Below, one piece after another: positions 24,629 to 32,248 of a stretch of 64,000 bases of DNA. A program made the translations under genes and the position numbers. How positions within the stretch are numbered: the stretch's first letter is position 1; each line of letters opens with the position of its first letter. The stretch comes from Sphingomonas sp. Lineage in GTDB: Bacteria; Pseudomonadota; Alphaproteobacteria; Sphingomonadales; Sphingomonadaceae. The stretch lies in NCBI RefSeq assembly GCF_019746665.1, contig NZ_JAIERS010000005.1, positions 339,581-403,580 of the forward strand, given 5' to 3'. Under the pieces are notes generated by a model. It had not been told where the DNA came from, did not search any database, and was given only the letters and a program-made list of their open reading frames with translations.

Positions 24629-25161
24629 CAGGCGAGCCCCAGGATCGAGCGCTTGACCAGATCGATCGTCTCGGCCGAGGCACCACCCTTGCGGGCAGCG
24701 TCGGCGCCGGCCTCGGCCGCGCGCTTTCGTTCTTCCTCCCGCACCGCCCGCTCCCGCTCCACGTCGAGCTTGGCGGCGCCCACCGTGTCCTTCACGGCGC
24801 GGGCCAGGAAGTGCAGTTCCTTGGCGTCGATGCCCTCGGGATCGTCCTCGGCCGAGGCGACGGGCATGATCGCCCGGGTGATGACGCTGGTGAGCAGCTG
24901 CACCATCATCCGGCCCTGGCGATCGTCGGCCGAGCCGAATTCCTGGCCGAACGCCTCCGCCACGGTGCGCATCTCGCGCTGCTGGCGCGCCAGCTCGGCA
25001 TAGCGCTTGCTGTAGCGGCCGACGGCCGATCGGCTGGCGTCGGCGCCCAGGCCCTTCAGCAGATCGACGATCGCGTCGATCGTCGCGCCGCGCTTGATCG
25101 CCTGGTCGACCTCGGCGCGGACGCGCGGATCGAGTTGCTCGATGCTGGAGCGCCGGCCCAT
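24628..25161 (-). CDS. Terminase small subunit-like protein (Mu gp27, DUF3486)
   Basis: A 177-residue helical protein starting MGRRSSIEQLDPRVRAEVDQ with the family's small HTH (ATIDAIVDLLKGLGADASRS, AVGRYSKRY) and a C-terminal coiled coil. DUF3486 proteins sit before gp28 in Mu-like phages, as here, and are the small terminase subunit that recognises packaging DNA. The start lies immediately downstream of the gp26 stop. Confidence 0.85.
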   Translation of the reverse strand: MGRRSSIEQLDPRVRAEVDQAIKRGATIDAIVDLLKGLGADASRSAVGRYSKRYAELARQQREMRTVAEAFGQEFGSADDRQGRMMVQLLTSVITRAIMPVASAEDDPEGIDAKELHFLARAVKDTVGAAKLDVERERAVREEERKRAAEAGADAARKGGASAETIDLVKRSILGLA

Positions 25162-25452
25162 TCAGGCCCCCGTCTTGTGGCGCGAGACGCCGTCGATCCG
25201 TAGCGTGCCCGCCGCCACGTCGCGGCCGTCGGGCGTGATCTCGGCGACCAGATACGGCCCCAGCTCTTCCAGCTCGACCAGCCCGCGCTCGCCGAGCCAT
25301 TGAAGTAGCTCGCGCACGTCGCGGCGCGCGACGCGGTGGGCGAGCGCGTTCAGCTGCAGGGTGAGGACATCGTCATTATGCTCGCCGCCGACATCGTCGA
25401 GGAAGTCGAGCACCGCGCGGCGGACGACGGGGGCGATAACCTCGCTGATCAT
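25162..25452 (-). CDS. Mu gp26-like winged-helix protein
   Basis: A 96-residue protein of ArsR-like winged-helix type: RRAVLDFLDDVGGEHNDDVL, RRDVRELLQWLGERGLVELE. Proteins of this kind lie between gp25 and gp27 in Mu-like genomes. It overlaps gp25 by four bases. Confidence 0.7.
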   Translation of the reverse strand: MISEVIAPVVRRAVLDFLDDVGGEHNDDVLTLQLNALAHRVARRDVRELLQWLGERGLVELEELGPYLVAEITPDGRDVAAGTLRIDGVSRHKTGA

Positions 25453-25853
25453 CGGCGCATCCCCTGTTCGATGATCGCCTGCAGATAATCATTGAGGGTG
25501 CCCAGCTGCTTGGAGAGCGAATCGAACTCGCGATCGATGCGCAGGCTGTTGGAGCGCATCTCCGCCTCGACGCTGGAAAGGCGCTGCAACACCGTGCTGA
25601 GCCGCTCGTCCAGCTCGTGGCGGGTGGGCGGTTCCTTCAGATGCTGGGTGAGGAGCTTGATCTCGCGATCATGGGCTTCGATGGCCTCGTCGCGTTTTGC
25701 GTCGCGCTCGCGATCGGCCTCGGCATGGAGCTTGTGCTCGGCGCGGGTGACGAAGCGGCTGTTGAGCAACAGGCTCGCCACCATCACCATGAAGGCTGCG
25801 ACCCCTGTGAGGATCGGCCAGCCATATTTGATGTAGTCCGCCCAGATACCCAA
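25449..25853 (-). CDS. Mu gp25-like membrane-anchored coiled-coil protein (DUF2730)
   Basis: A 134-residue protein with one N-terminal membrane segment (GWPILTGVAAFMVMVASLLL) followed by a long coiled coil. This is the plan of DUF2730/gp25 proteins in the same position of Mu-like phages. It is sometimes suspected to assist lysis, as a spanin-like protein; not shown. Confidence 0.7.
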   Translation of the reverse strand: MGIWADYIKYGWPILTGVAAFMVMVASLLLNSRFVTRAEHKLHAEADRERDAKRDEAIEAHDREIKLLTQHLKEPPTRHELDERLSTVLQRLSSVEAEMRSNSLRIDREFDSLSKQLGTLNDYLQAIIEQGMRR

Positions 25854-25895
25854 AACCCACCTCGCGCGCGCGTGAATGGGTGGACCTTGGGCGGG

Positions 25896-26396
25896 TTAGC
25901 TGGGGATGATGCCCGTCTCTGAGCTGACGGTCTGGAACATATCGATCTGCCGGGGATCGACGGGTTTCATCCGGCGACGGCGCGGCAGGCCGGCGCGGTC
26001 GCCCTCTTCGAGCAGCGCATGGATGCGCGTGCGGCTGACGCGCAAAATCCGGCCGGCGTCGGCGACTGTCAACAGGCCATCGCGCACCTGGCCAAGTATC
26101 GGCTGCGCCTTCGCGCGCCAGATGGCATCGCGGCCGGTGGGCAGATCGAGCTTTTCGCCGTGGAAAGCCTCCTGAAAGGCCTTTGCCGCCGCCTCGCCGA
26201 TCACCTCGGCGAATCGGTCCCGCCGGCTGGCGCGGCTGATGCGGAAATGCTCGCCGCCAAAGCGCTCGAGCAGTTTTAGCGTGGCATGGGCGCCGATATG
26301 ATCGGCGATCTCCACCATCAGCGGCGACCAGCCGGTGCCGATCGTCACCTCGGCCGGAATGGGCAGCTCGTCGAATCGGGGCAGATCGCCAGCCAT
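25896..26396 (-). CDS. Mor-family activator with C-terminal helix-turn-helix extension
   Basis: A 166-residue protein. Residues 27-60 match the Mor/C dimerisation region (VEIADHIGAHATLKLLERFGG). The C-terminal half contains a recognisable HTH (TVADAGRILRVSRTRIHALLE), longer than the Mu Mor C-terminus. By family it activates the middle or late promoters of Mu-like phages. It follows gp16 directly, the Mu order. It may switch on the gp25-portal block and the rightward late arm. Confidence 0.78.
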   Translation of the reverse strand: MAGDLPRFDELPIPAEVTIGTGWSPLMVEIADHIGAHATLKLLERFGGEHFRISRASRRDRFAEVIGEAAAKAFQEAFHGEKLDLPTGRDAIWRAKAQPILGQVRDGLLTVADAGRILRVSRTRIHALLEEGDRAGLPRRRRMKPVDPRQIDMFQTVSSETGIIPS

Positions 26397-26399
26397 CGC

Positions 26400-27089
26400 T
26401 CAGCGCTCGCTCTTGCCGGCGGCGCGGCGCACGGCCTTGCCGACGTGGCGGATGGCCAGATCGAGCGTCTTGGCGCCCCATTTGGCCGGGTCTGGCTGGT
26501 CGCCGAGCAGCGGGCCGACATTCATCCCCAGCCCGCGCGCGTCGGCGAGGCGCGGCGCGCCGGCCTGGTCGCATCGCTTGCGCCACAGCGCATCGAGCAC
26601 GGCGCGGCGCTCGCCGCGCGCATCGGCATCGGCCGCGACCGGGGGCCAGGCCACGCCCTCGCGCGCGCACCAGGCTTTCAGCGCCTCGATCACGCTCGCC
26701 GCCTGGGGCGCGCCGAGGAAGCGGAGCGCATTGCGCCCCGTCTGTCGCTTGACGAAAGCATTGAGCGCGCGCTCGCCCGGATCGTCGATCGCGCCCAGCC
26801 AATAGAGCGACCACCACAAGGCGCGGATCTTCGCGACATGCGGCCGGTGCGCCATCGGCGCCGCCCGGCCCCGGTTGAGCTGATCGAGCACGCGGCCGAT
26901 CTCGGCCGGCGTCATGTCGCCCAGGCTGGCCTTGCCGGTGACTTCCAGCTGCAGCGCGCGGCGATCGTCATCCTCGATCCCCTGCGCCTTACACGCGGCG
27001 CGGACGGCGCGGATCAAGCCGGTTCGGCTCTCCGACTTGCCCTCGGCGGTGCGCAGCGTCCGCTGCGCGATCTGACCGAGGGATTTCAT
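26400..27089 (-). CDS. GemA/gp16-family protein (DUF1018)
   Basis: A 229-residue protein with the family's conserved RALWWSLYWLGAIDDP, RALNAFVKRQTG and VIEALKAWC. In Mu, GemA/gp16 alters host gene expression and DNA supercoiling. The ATG at 27089 overlaps the previous gene by ATGA and is followed by the typical basic N-terminus. It precedes Mor as in Mu. Confidence 0.85.
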   Translation of the reverse strand: MKSLGQIAQRTLRTAEGKSESRTGLIRAVRAACKAQGIEDDDRRALQLEVTGKASLGDMTPAEIGRVLDQLNRGRAAPMAHRPHVAKIRALWWSLYWLGAIDDPGERALNAFVKRQTGRNALRFLGAPQAASVIEALKAWCAREGVAWPPVAADADARGERRAVLDALWRKRCDQAGAPRLADARGLGMNVGPLLGDQPDPAKWGAKTLDLAIRHVGKAVRRAAGKSER

Positions 27090-27250
27090 GCCGCCGCACT
27101 CACGATGTAGCCGAGCGAGACCTCGACCCAGTGACCAGGGTTGTGGCGTACGTGATTGTGCGCCCAAGCCAGTGCGTTGCGCGCCGACACGGACTTGCCG
27201 CAGGTGAAGCAGCCGGCGGTGTGGTGAATGAGGCTTTGCCGAGCGCTCAT
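27086..27250 (-). CDS. Small Cys/His protein, hypothetical
   Basis: A 54-residue protein with CFTCGK and later HNHVRHNPGHW, a possible zinc site (CxxC plus histidines). ATGA overlaps at both ends support it as a real gene. Role unknown. Confidence 0.55.
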   Translation of the reverse strand: MSARQSLIHHTAGCFTCGKSVSARNALAWAHNHVRHNPGHWVEVSLGYIVSAAA

Positions 27251-27729
27251 AGCCCCGCCTCCGCCGGCGTCGGCCAATTCCACAGTCCCTGCGCGCCGCG
27301 CATCCTGATCGGCTGTTCCCACCGCTCGATTTCGAGCATCGGCCAGCCCCAATTGGCGTGCTGATCGCGGTCGCTATCATTCGCGCGCGGGACGCCGAAT
27401 TCCTCCGCGATGTCGATTCCGTTGCGCGGCTCGCCGACGATCGCGGTGCCGAGGCCGCACGCGAGCGGGTAGTCCAGCCATGATCGCCCGGCGAGCAGCG
27501 GGATAGCCTTCTCGCTAATCAGGCATGTTTCGGCCGCCGTTGCTCCGCCTTGCTGGAGCGCGCGCAGCAGGCGCACACATTCTGAGTGATTTACTTCGCG
27601 CGCGGCGGCGTGGATCACGATCCGCTGGCCGATGATCGAACGTGGCACGTGCCAACTGCGGAATTCGAAGGGCTTGCATCCCTCGATCACCAGCGAAGCC
27701 CAGGGCTGCCAAAGGGTGAGCGCTTTCAT
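27247..27729 (-). CDS. ASCH-domain protein
   Basis: A 160-residue protein beginning MKALTLWQPWASLVIEGCKP, FEFRSWHVP, the signature of the ASCH/PUA-like fold, then IVIHAAAREV, GTAIVGEP. By family it binds RNA or a modified nucleoside (N4-acetylcytidine amidohydrolases share the fold). It lies in the early block with one-base or four-base overlaps. A role in RNA handling or counter-defence in the infected cell is possible. Confidence 0.8.
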   Translation of the reverse strand: MKALTLWQPWASLVIEGCKPFEFRSWHVPRSIIGQRIVIHAAAREVNHSECVRLLRALQQGGATAAETCLISEKAIPLLAGRSWLDYPLACGLGTAIVGEPRNGIDIAEEFGVPRANDSDRDQHANWGWPMLEIERWEQPIRMRGAQGLWNWPTPAEAGL

Positions 27730-27980
27730 CACAGCACCCCCACCGCCCAGAGGATCACTGCCCAGGTCGCGACCCCGGCCAGAGGCAGGGCGACCCAGAC
27801 CGCAACCAGCAGGCGCGGGCGGCGGTGGAGCCAGTGTTCGCCGCGCAGCTCCCATTCGGGCGCCCAAAAGGGATAGTGCGGCTCGGGCAGCGCGATCGGC
27901 GGGTGCTTGTCGCCCGTGCGGTGGACGCGGTTCCAATGCTCGCGACCCTGGCGGGGCGCGGGGGGCAGGTGGTGGATCAT
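27729..27980 (-). CDS. Small membrane protein, hypothetical
   Basis: An 83-residue protein, hydrophilic and His/Pro-rich for 55 residues, then a C-terminal membrane segment (LLVAVWVALPLAGVATWAVI). Overlaps neighbours as part of the early chain. No family recognised. Confidence 0.5.
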   Translation of the reverse strand: MIHHLPPAPRQGREHWNRVHRTGDKHPPIALPEPHYPFWAPEWELRGEHWLHRRPRLLVAVWVALPLAGVATWAVILWAVGVL

Positions 27981-28276
27981 AAGTCCTCCCTGATCTGGTC
28001 GACCAGCTGGTCGAGGGTGGTGGCGAAGTCAGGCTCGGCGGCGCGGCGACGGTCGACACGGTTGAGCGCGGCGATGATGGTGCTGTGATCGCGGTTGAGC
28101 GTCCGGCTGATCGGCGTCGAGCCTTGGCCGGTGATCCAGCGGATCACCCAAGCCGCGACCGAGCGCGCCTCGGCGGCGCGGGTATGGCGCGCCGGCCCGA
28201 ACATCTCGGCGATGGAAACGCCCCGTGCGGCGGCGACGCGTTCGGCGATCATCCGGGAACGCTCGGCGAGCGTCAT
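27977..28276 (-). CDS. DnaA domain IV-like DNA-binding protein
   Basis: A 99-residue protein equal to the C-terminal domain of DnaA alone: VAAARGVSIAEMFGPARHTR, ARSVAAWVIRWITG, and NRDHSTIIAALNRV, where DHST is the DnaA-box recognition motif. There is no ATPase domain. It might bind DnaA boxes and steer or block host initiation during phage replication. ATGA overlaps on both sides. Confidence 0.85.
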   Translation of the reverse strand: MTLAERSRMIAERVAAARGVSIAEMFGPARHTRAAEARSVAAWVIRWITGQGSTPISRTLNRDHSTIIAALNRVDRRRAAEPDFATTLDQLVDQIREDL

Positions 28277-29241
28277 GCGGCGAGCGCCTCGCGAAGGCGG
28301 GCCAGCCTCGCCTCGGCGGCCTCGGCGCGGGCGATCGCTTCGCCCAGCGCTTCTACGTCCGCCGCCTTGTCCGCGCGGCGCTTGATCTCGGCCAGCAGCG
28401 CGTCGAGCGCGATGCTCCCCAGCGGCAGCGGCGCCGGCTCGATCGGATCGACCGGCCGGCACTCGCGGGAGCCGTCGGCATGGGCGTGGGGATCGGCCGG
28501 CTCGGCCAGCGCTCGCTCGATGAAGATCAGGGCGGCCTTGCCGAGCGGCAGGTCCTGTTCGTCGGCCAGCTGCTGGACGGCCGCGTAAACGTCGGCCGGC
28601 GCGGGGACGGTGATCGGCTTGGCGCCGGATGCGTATGAAACCACGGTCTTCTCCTCTTGCTCAGATTGGGGGGGGGTAATGTTCGGGAACGGCACCTCGG
28701 TCGGCGCCGGATCGGGTTCGGGAGAGGCTTCGAGCACCGGCGGGGTCCGGCTAACCTCTCCCCTCGCGTCATCCTGGCCCGACCGGATTGTCTCACCGGC
28801 AGGCGACGCGAGCTCGGGCGCCGGGATGACCGGCGCGGATTGCAATTTGGGCAGCGGCGGCGGCGCGCTGTCACCGTCCTCGCGCCAGCCCTTGGCGCGG
28901 GCGAAGTCGAGCAGCTGTTCCGCCGTGTAGAGCTTGCTGCCCACGACGATCTGGCCTTTGGGGCCGTTCGCTACCTCGGCTGCGTAGATCGGCACGCGCA
29001 GCAGCTTCGTGAGGTAGGTCTTTGCGCGCTCCAGCGGATCAGTCCGGCGCCGCTCGTCCTCGGCCTGGCGCTCAAGCTCGGCGCGGGCGGCGAACCCGAA
29101 GCCGGATTTGCGTTGCGCCTGTCCGGCGGTGCTGAGAGCGGCGCGCAAGCGCATGGCCGCGCCGACCTTCGCCGGATCATAGACCCAGTCGCGCGACCGA
29201 TGGGCGTAATCCTCCGCCCAGGAGCGGAAACCCTCAGCCAC
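28273..29241 (-). CDS. Early phage protein, hypothetical
   Basis: A 322-residue protein. An N-terminal part rich in Arg and Glu (DPAKVGAAMRLRAAL, TYLTKLLRVPIYA, KLYTAEQLLDFARAKGW) is followed by a long Pro/Glu-rich linker and a helical C-terminus (ALGEAIARAEAAEARLARL). No catalytic motif seen; possibly a DNA-associated scaffold. Confidence 0.5.
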   Translation of the reverse strand: MAEGFRSWAEDYAHRSRDWVYDPAKVGAAMRLRAALSTAGQAQRKSGFGFAARAELERQAEDERRRTDPLERAKTYLTKLLRVPIYAAEVANGPKGQIVVGSKLYTAEQLLDFARAKGWREDGDSAPPPLPKLQSAPVIPAPELASPAGETIRSGQDDARGEVSRTPPVLEASPEPDPAPTEVPFPNITPPQSEQEEKTVVSYASGAKPITVPAPADVYAAVQQLADEQDLPLGKAALIFIERALAEPADPHAHADGSRECRPVDPIEPAPLPLGSIALDALLAEIKRRADKAADVEALGEAIARAEAAEARLARLREALAA

Positions 29242-29404
29242 GGCGCCGCGCCTCCAGGTCGATCACGTTGTCGGCGGCGGGCGCCTTGCGGCGCCGGGGC
29301 AGCGCGGCGATCGCCGCCGCCACCGCGTCGGGGCTAGGGGCGTCCGCGCCTGGCGCGCGCACATTCTGCGTAGGGCCGAAATAGCCGATATAGGTGAGCT
29401 TCAT
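29234..29404 (-). CDS. Small early phage protein, hypothetical
   Basis: A 56-residue protein starting MKLTYIGYFGPTQNVRAPGA and ending in a basic tail. It overlaps the next gene by eight bases. No family recognised. Confidence 0.4.
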   Translation of the reverse strand: MKLTYIGYFGPTQNVRAPGADAPSPDAVAAAIAALPRRRKAPAADNVIDLEARRRG

Positions 29405-29406
29405 GA

Positions 29407-29601
29407 TTACCTCTGCCACCAGGGGAGCGTGGGCTCGGTCTGTTCGAATTGGTCGCCGCCGGGTTGGCGGCGCTGGTCGCTGCGCTGTTTGATGAGCAGC
29501 CGCCGGGCCTGGCGGAGCGAGCAGCCAAGCCGGACCGCGAGGGCGAATGCCTCGCGGTGCCGCCGCCGATCGCGCAGCCGGGCCTCGGCGCTGGCCATCA
29601 C
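29407..29601 (-). CDS. Small basic HTH-like protein, hypothetical
   Basis: A 64-residue, strongly basic protein (EAFALAVRLGCSLRQARRLL looks like a short HTH). Overlaps upstream gene by ATGA. Probably DNA-binding; unassigned. Confidence 0.4.
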   Translation of the reverse strand: MMASAEARLRDRRRHREAFALAVRLGCSLRQARRLLIKQRSDQRRQPGGDQFEQTEPTLPWWQR

Positions 29602-29849
29602 GCGAAGCTCTCGCCCGTGGCCGCGATCGCGCGGACCAGCTGCTCGCTGGCTGCGCGCGCCGCTTCTTCCCAGGCGCGGTCCGTTGATCGATGACGGTAG
29701 ATCTCAACCGTCTTCTTCACGGTGCTGACCATCAACCCGGTTTCACGCGCGATGCCCTCGATCGAGCGGCCGGCGTCCCACAGGTCCATGATCAACAGCT
29801 CGCTGGCGAACATGCCGTGGCCGGCGGGGCGCCCGGTGCGAATGGTCAT
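29598..29849 (-). CDS. Helix-turn-helix protein
   Basis: An 83-residue protein whose middle is an HTH (WDAGRSIEGIARETGLMVST, VKKTVEIYRH) of the Mu-phage early-regulator type. Four-base overlaps on both sides. Likely DNA-binding. Confidence 0.6.
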   Translation of the reverse strand: MTIRTGRPAGHGMFASELLIMDLWDAGRSIEGIARETGLMVSTVKKTVEIYRHRSTDRAWEEAARAASEQLVRAIAATGESFA

Positions 29850-30169
29850 TGGACCGACCTCTGGGCGCGCTCCTCAGCGAGGATGGCGGCGCGCAGCTCG
29901 GACACCTTGGCTTCGAGCGCGTCGAGCTGCTTAAGCGTGAACACCGCGTAAGAAGCCGTCCCGTGGCTATCGACGTGCCCCAACATGGCAGTGAAACCGT
30001 GGAGCTCGGGCGGCAAATGATCGGTGTCGATCGCGCGATGAACGCCGACAAACGCGCCTACCAAGCCTGGAGACAAGCCGAGCTGTTCGCGGGTGCAAGG
30101 GCTGCAAACGAGCGTGCGCATAGAGCCGAGAAGCGCGATCTGGCTCATTTTCTTGGGGAAAAAGCTCAT
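29846..30169 (-). CDS. Small early phage protein, hypothetical
   Basis: A 107-residue protein starting MSFFPKKMSQIALLGS with LVCSPCTREQLG (CxxC), then a helical C-terminus (KQLDALEAKVSELRAAIL). ATGA overlaps. No family recognised. Confidence 0.5.
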   Translation of the reverse strand: MSFFPKKMSQIALLGSMRTLVCSPCTREQLGLSPGLVGAFVGVHRAIDTDHLPPELHGFTAMLGHVDSHGTASYAVFTLKQLDALEAKVSELRAAILAEERAQRSVQ

Positions 30170-30453
30170 TGAGCCGCCTCCCCGCCAAGCTTTGCCTGGC
30201 GCCGCGCCGCCTGGGCGAGGCCGGCGAGGTTGGCGACGCCCTTTTCGACGCCGACGCACAGATCCTCGATCACCATGCGGGCGATCACGTCGCCGCGATG
30301 CTCGGCCTTGGCCTGCTCGCACACGGCAGCGAGATCGCGGCGGAGGATTTCGAGTTCGGTTCGGCCCCAATTCTCGCGGCCAGCGATCGCCGCGCTGGCG
30401 CGCACGATCAGGTCCTGCAGCTGGGTTGCAACGGGCGTGCTTGTAGTGGTCAT
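30166..30453 (-). CDS. Small early phage protein, hypothetical
   Basis: A 95-residue helical protein starting MTTTSTPVATQLQDLIVRAS. No motif seen. It follows the Zn/HTH gene after three bases and overlaps the next gene. Confidence 0.5.
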   Translation of the reverse strand: MTTTSTPVATQLQDLIVRASAAIAGRENWGRTELEILRRDLAAVCEQAKAEHRGDVIARMVIEDLCVGVEKGVANLAGLAQAARRQAKLGGEAAQ

Positions 30454-30456
30454 CGG

Positions 30457-30840
30457 TCAAGCCTCCTGGTCGGTGTTGTGGGTGCAGTTCGGGCAGGTGT
30501 CGGCGAACTTGCGGGTGCGCCAATCGATGAGCGGGCCTTTGCGGCGGCGGTGGCGCAGGCAGGTGCGCAGCGCGATTTCCGCGCCGCTGACCGGGCACAG
30601 CACGGTGTCGGCCGAGTAGGCGGCGCGCACTTTGCGCTCGATCTCGGCATAATCGCCGGGATAGACGTGGCGGAGCACCTTGCTGACGGTGCCGCTCGAT
30701 TGACCAATGCGGTCGCCGGCTTCGCGCTGGTTGGTCTTGTCGCAGGCCAGGGCGAGCAGCCGCACCCATTCCGGGAGTGGATCGCCCCAGGCGGCGATGG
30801 CCTTGGCGAGATTTTCGCCGATGTTAGGGTTACCAAACAT
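30457..30840 (-). CDS. HTH and zinc-finger-like phage regulator
   Basis: A 127-residue protein. The N-terminal half has an HTH (ALACDKTNQREAGDRIGQSS, GTVSKVLRH); the C-terminal half has paired cysteines (CPVSGAEIALRTC, CPNCTHNTD) that could bind zinc. The ATG at 30840 follows GGAGGGTTAACC. Proteins of this plan occur in the early region of alphaproteobacterial Mu-like phages; it probably binds DNA. Confidence 0.65.
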   Translation of the reverse strand: MFGNPNIGENLAKAIAAWGDPLPEWVRLLALACDKTNQREAGDRIGQSSGTVSKVLRHVYPGDYAEIERKVRAAYSADTVLCPVSGAEIALRTCLRHRRRKGPLIDWRTRKFADTCPNCTHNTDQEA

Positions 30841-30842
30841 GG

Positions 30843-31457
30843 TTAACCCTCCCCCCCGGCGCGGGGCCGGCGCCGGCTGGGGCGTGCGTGGCTGGCGATC
30901 AGCTCGATTTTCTTGCCCGTGTTGCCGTCGATCAGCCAGCGGCGGGCGGTGCCGTCGCGCTCGGAGCGAGTGATGCGTGGCGGCTTGGGGCCGGTGTCGC
31001 GCACCAGCCGATAGCGGGCGATCTGGCCGGTCCCCTCGCGGGTGAGATAGCCAGCGCGGAACAACGCAAGCAGGAACTCGTCGGTGGTGCGCCGGCCTAC
31101 GCCTTCGCAGCCAAGCATCAGCGTCGGCCGATCGAACCGCTTGACGATGCGCATGAAACGCCACAGCCGCTCGGTCTGGGTGCGCCGGCGCGGCTTTAGC
31201 CGGCCTTGCTTGCCGACCTGGGGCGGGGTGTTGGTGTTCGCGGCGGCGGCAATGGCCTCCGGCTTCAGGGCATAGCGCATCGGTCTCCCCATGATGCGTT
31301 CGACAAGGCCGGCCCGGCGCCAGAAGAGCAGCCGCACATGCACGGCCTGGCGCGTGACGCGGATCGCGGCGGCGAGCTCATCGCTGGTCATCGGCCGCGC
31401 TGCGCGGGTCATCAGACGCCAGAGCGGCTGCTGGACGGGATTGGGCGCGGCGCGCAT
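30843..31457 (-). CDS. Winged-helix early phage protein
   Basis: A 204-residue basic protein with two winged-helix-like parts: MTSDELAAAIRVTRQAVHVR, LLFWRRAGLVERI, and later EFLLALFRAGYLTRE. The ATG shares one base with the B stop codon (TGATG). It lies just after transposase B and is probably a DNA-binding regulator of early functions. Confidence 0.6.
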   Translation of the reverse strand: MRAAPNPVQQPLWRLMTRAARPMTSDELAAAIRVTRQAVHVRLLFWRRAGLVERIMGRPMRYALKPEAIAAAANTNTPPQVGKQGRLKPRRRTQTERLWRFMRIVKRFDRPTLMLGCEGVGRRTTDEFLLALFRAGYLTREGTGQIARYRLVRDTGPKPPRITRSERDGTARRWLIDGNTGKKIELIASHARPSRRRPRAGGEG

Positions 31458-32248
31458 CAGGCGGCTGCCTGTTGCTGCCGGCGAGTTTGCACCTGGCCGC
31501 TCTGGATCGGCAGATCGCCCCAGTCGGCGAGCGTCATCGTCGACTTCTGGCGCTTGAGCGCTTCGCCCTCGGCCTCGATGAGGTTGTTCGCGATGTATCG
31601 TGTGACGCCGTTGCAGGCGGTAACGATGGCCGCGACCAGATCTTCGGCGATATGCGCCTGCTGGCAATAATGGTCGCGCAGAACCAGGGCATCGGGCAGC
31701 GAGCAGGGCTGTGCCGGCATGTGGACACGGATGCGGTTGTGAAAACGCTGACGACGCTGGAGCTTGGCGGGCAGGCTTTCCTCACCCACCAGCAGGAACG
31801 GTACCTTGGTTTCATCATAGATGGTGCGGATCAGCTCGATCCACTTGCAGTGTTCGACCTGATCGAACTCGTCGATCACAACCGGCCGGCGATAGCTGTT
31901 CAGCGCGCTGATGATCTGCCCCAGGCGATCCGCTGCCGTGCGCTCCAGGTGTTCGATTCCCAGCTCGCGGGCGAGCAGCTTGAGCATGACACCCGGCGTC
32001 CAGGTGCGGTTGGCGGTCAGAAAGACGCCGTCATACTTGTCGCAGGTGTAGGCGGCGGCCATCGTCTTGCCCCAGCCCGAATAGCCGTAGAGCACGCCCA
32101 TGCGTTCGACGCCTTCGCGCGGATCATCGAGCCGGACCATTGCCTCCATCGCGAGGCGCATGTTGGTCAGTTGTGCCGGCGCCTTGGGCGGCGCGGGCGA
32201 AATAGGGGTCGCAGGGGGCACAAGGTCGTTCACCGGGCCTGTCTCCAT
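31457..32248 (-). CDS. Transposition ATPase B (Mu B-like, AAA)
   Basis: A 263-residue AAA ATPase. Walker A is GYSGWGKT (residues 55-62), Walker B is RPVVIDEFDQ (121-130), with a sensor region LVGEESLPAKL. By family it binds target DNA, captures it for transposase A and confers target immunity. Its start overlaps the end of transposase A by 19 bases. Confidence 0.92.
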   Translation of the reverse strand: METGPVNDLVPPATPISPAPPKAPAQLTNMRLAMEAMVRLDDPREGVERMGVLYGYSGWGKTMAAAYTCDKYDGVFLTANRTWTPGVMLKLLARELGIEHLERTAADRLGQIISALNSYRRPVVIDEFDQVEHCKWIELIRTIYDETKVPFLLVGEESLPAKLQRRQRFHNRIRVHMPAQPCSLPDALVLRDHYCQQAHIAEDLVAAIVTACNGVTRYIANNLIEAEGEALKRQKSTMTLADWGDLPIQSGQVQTRRQQQAAA

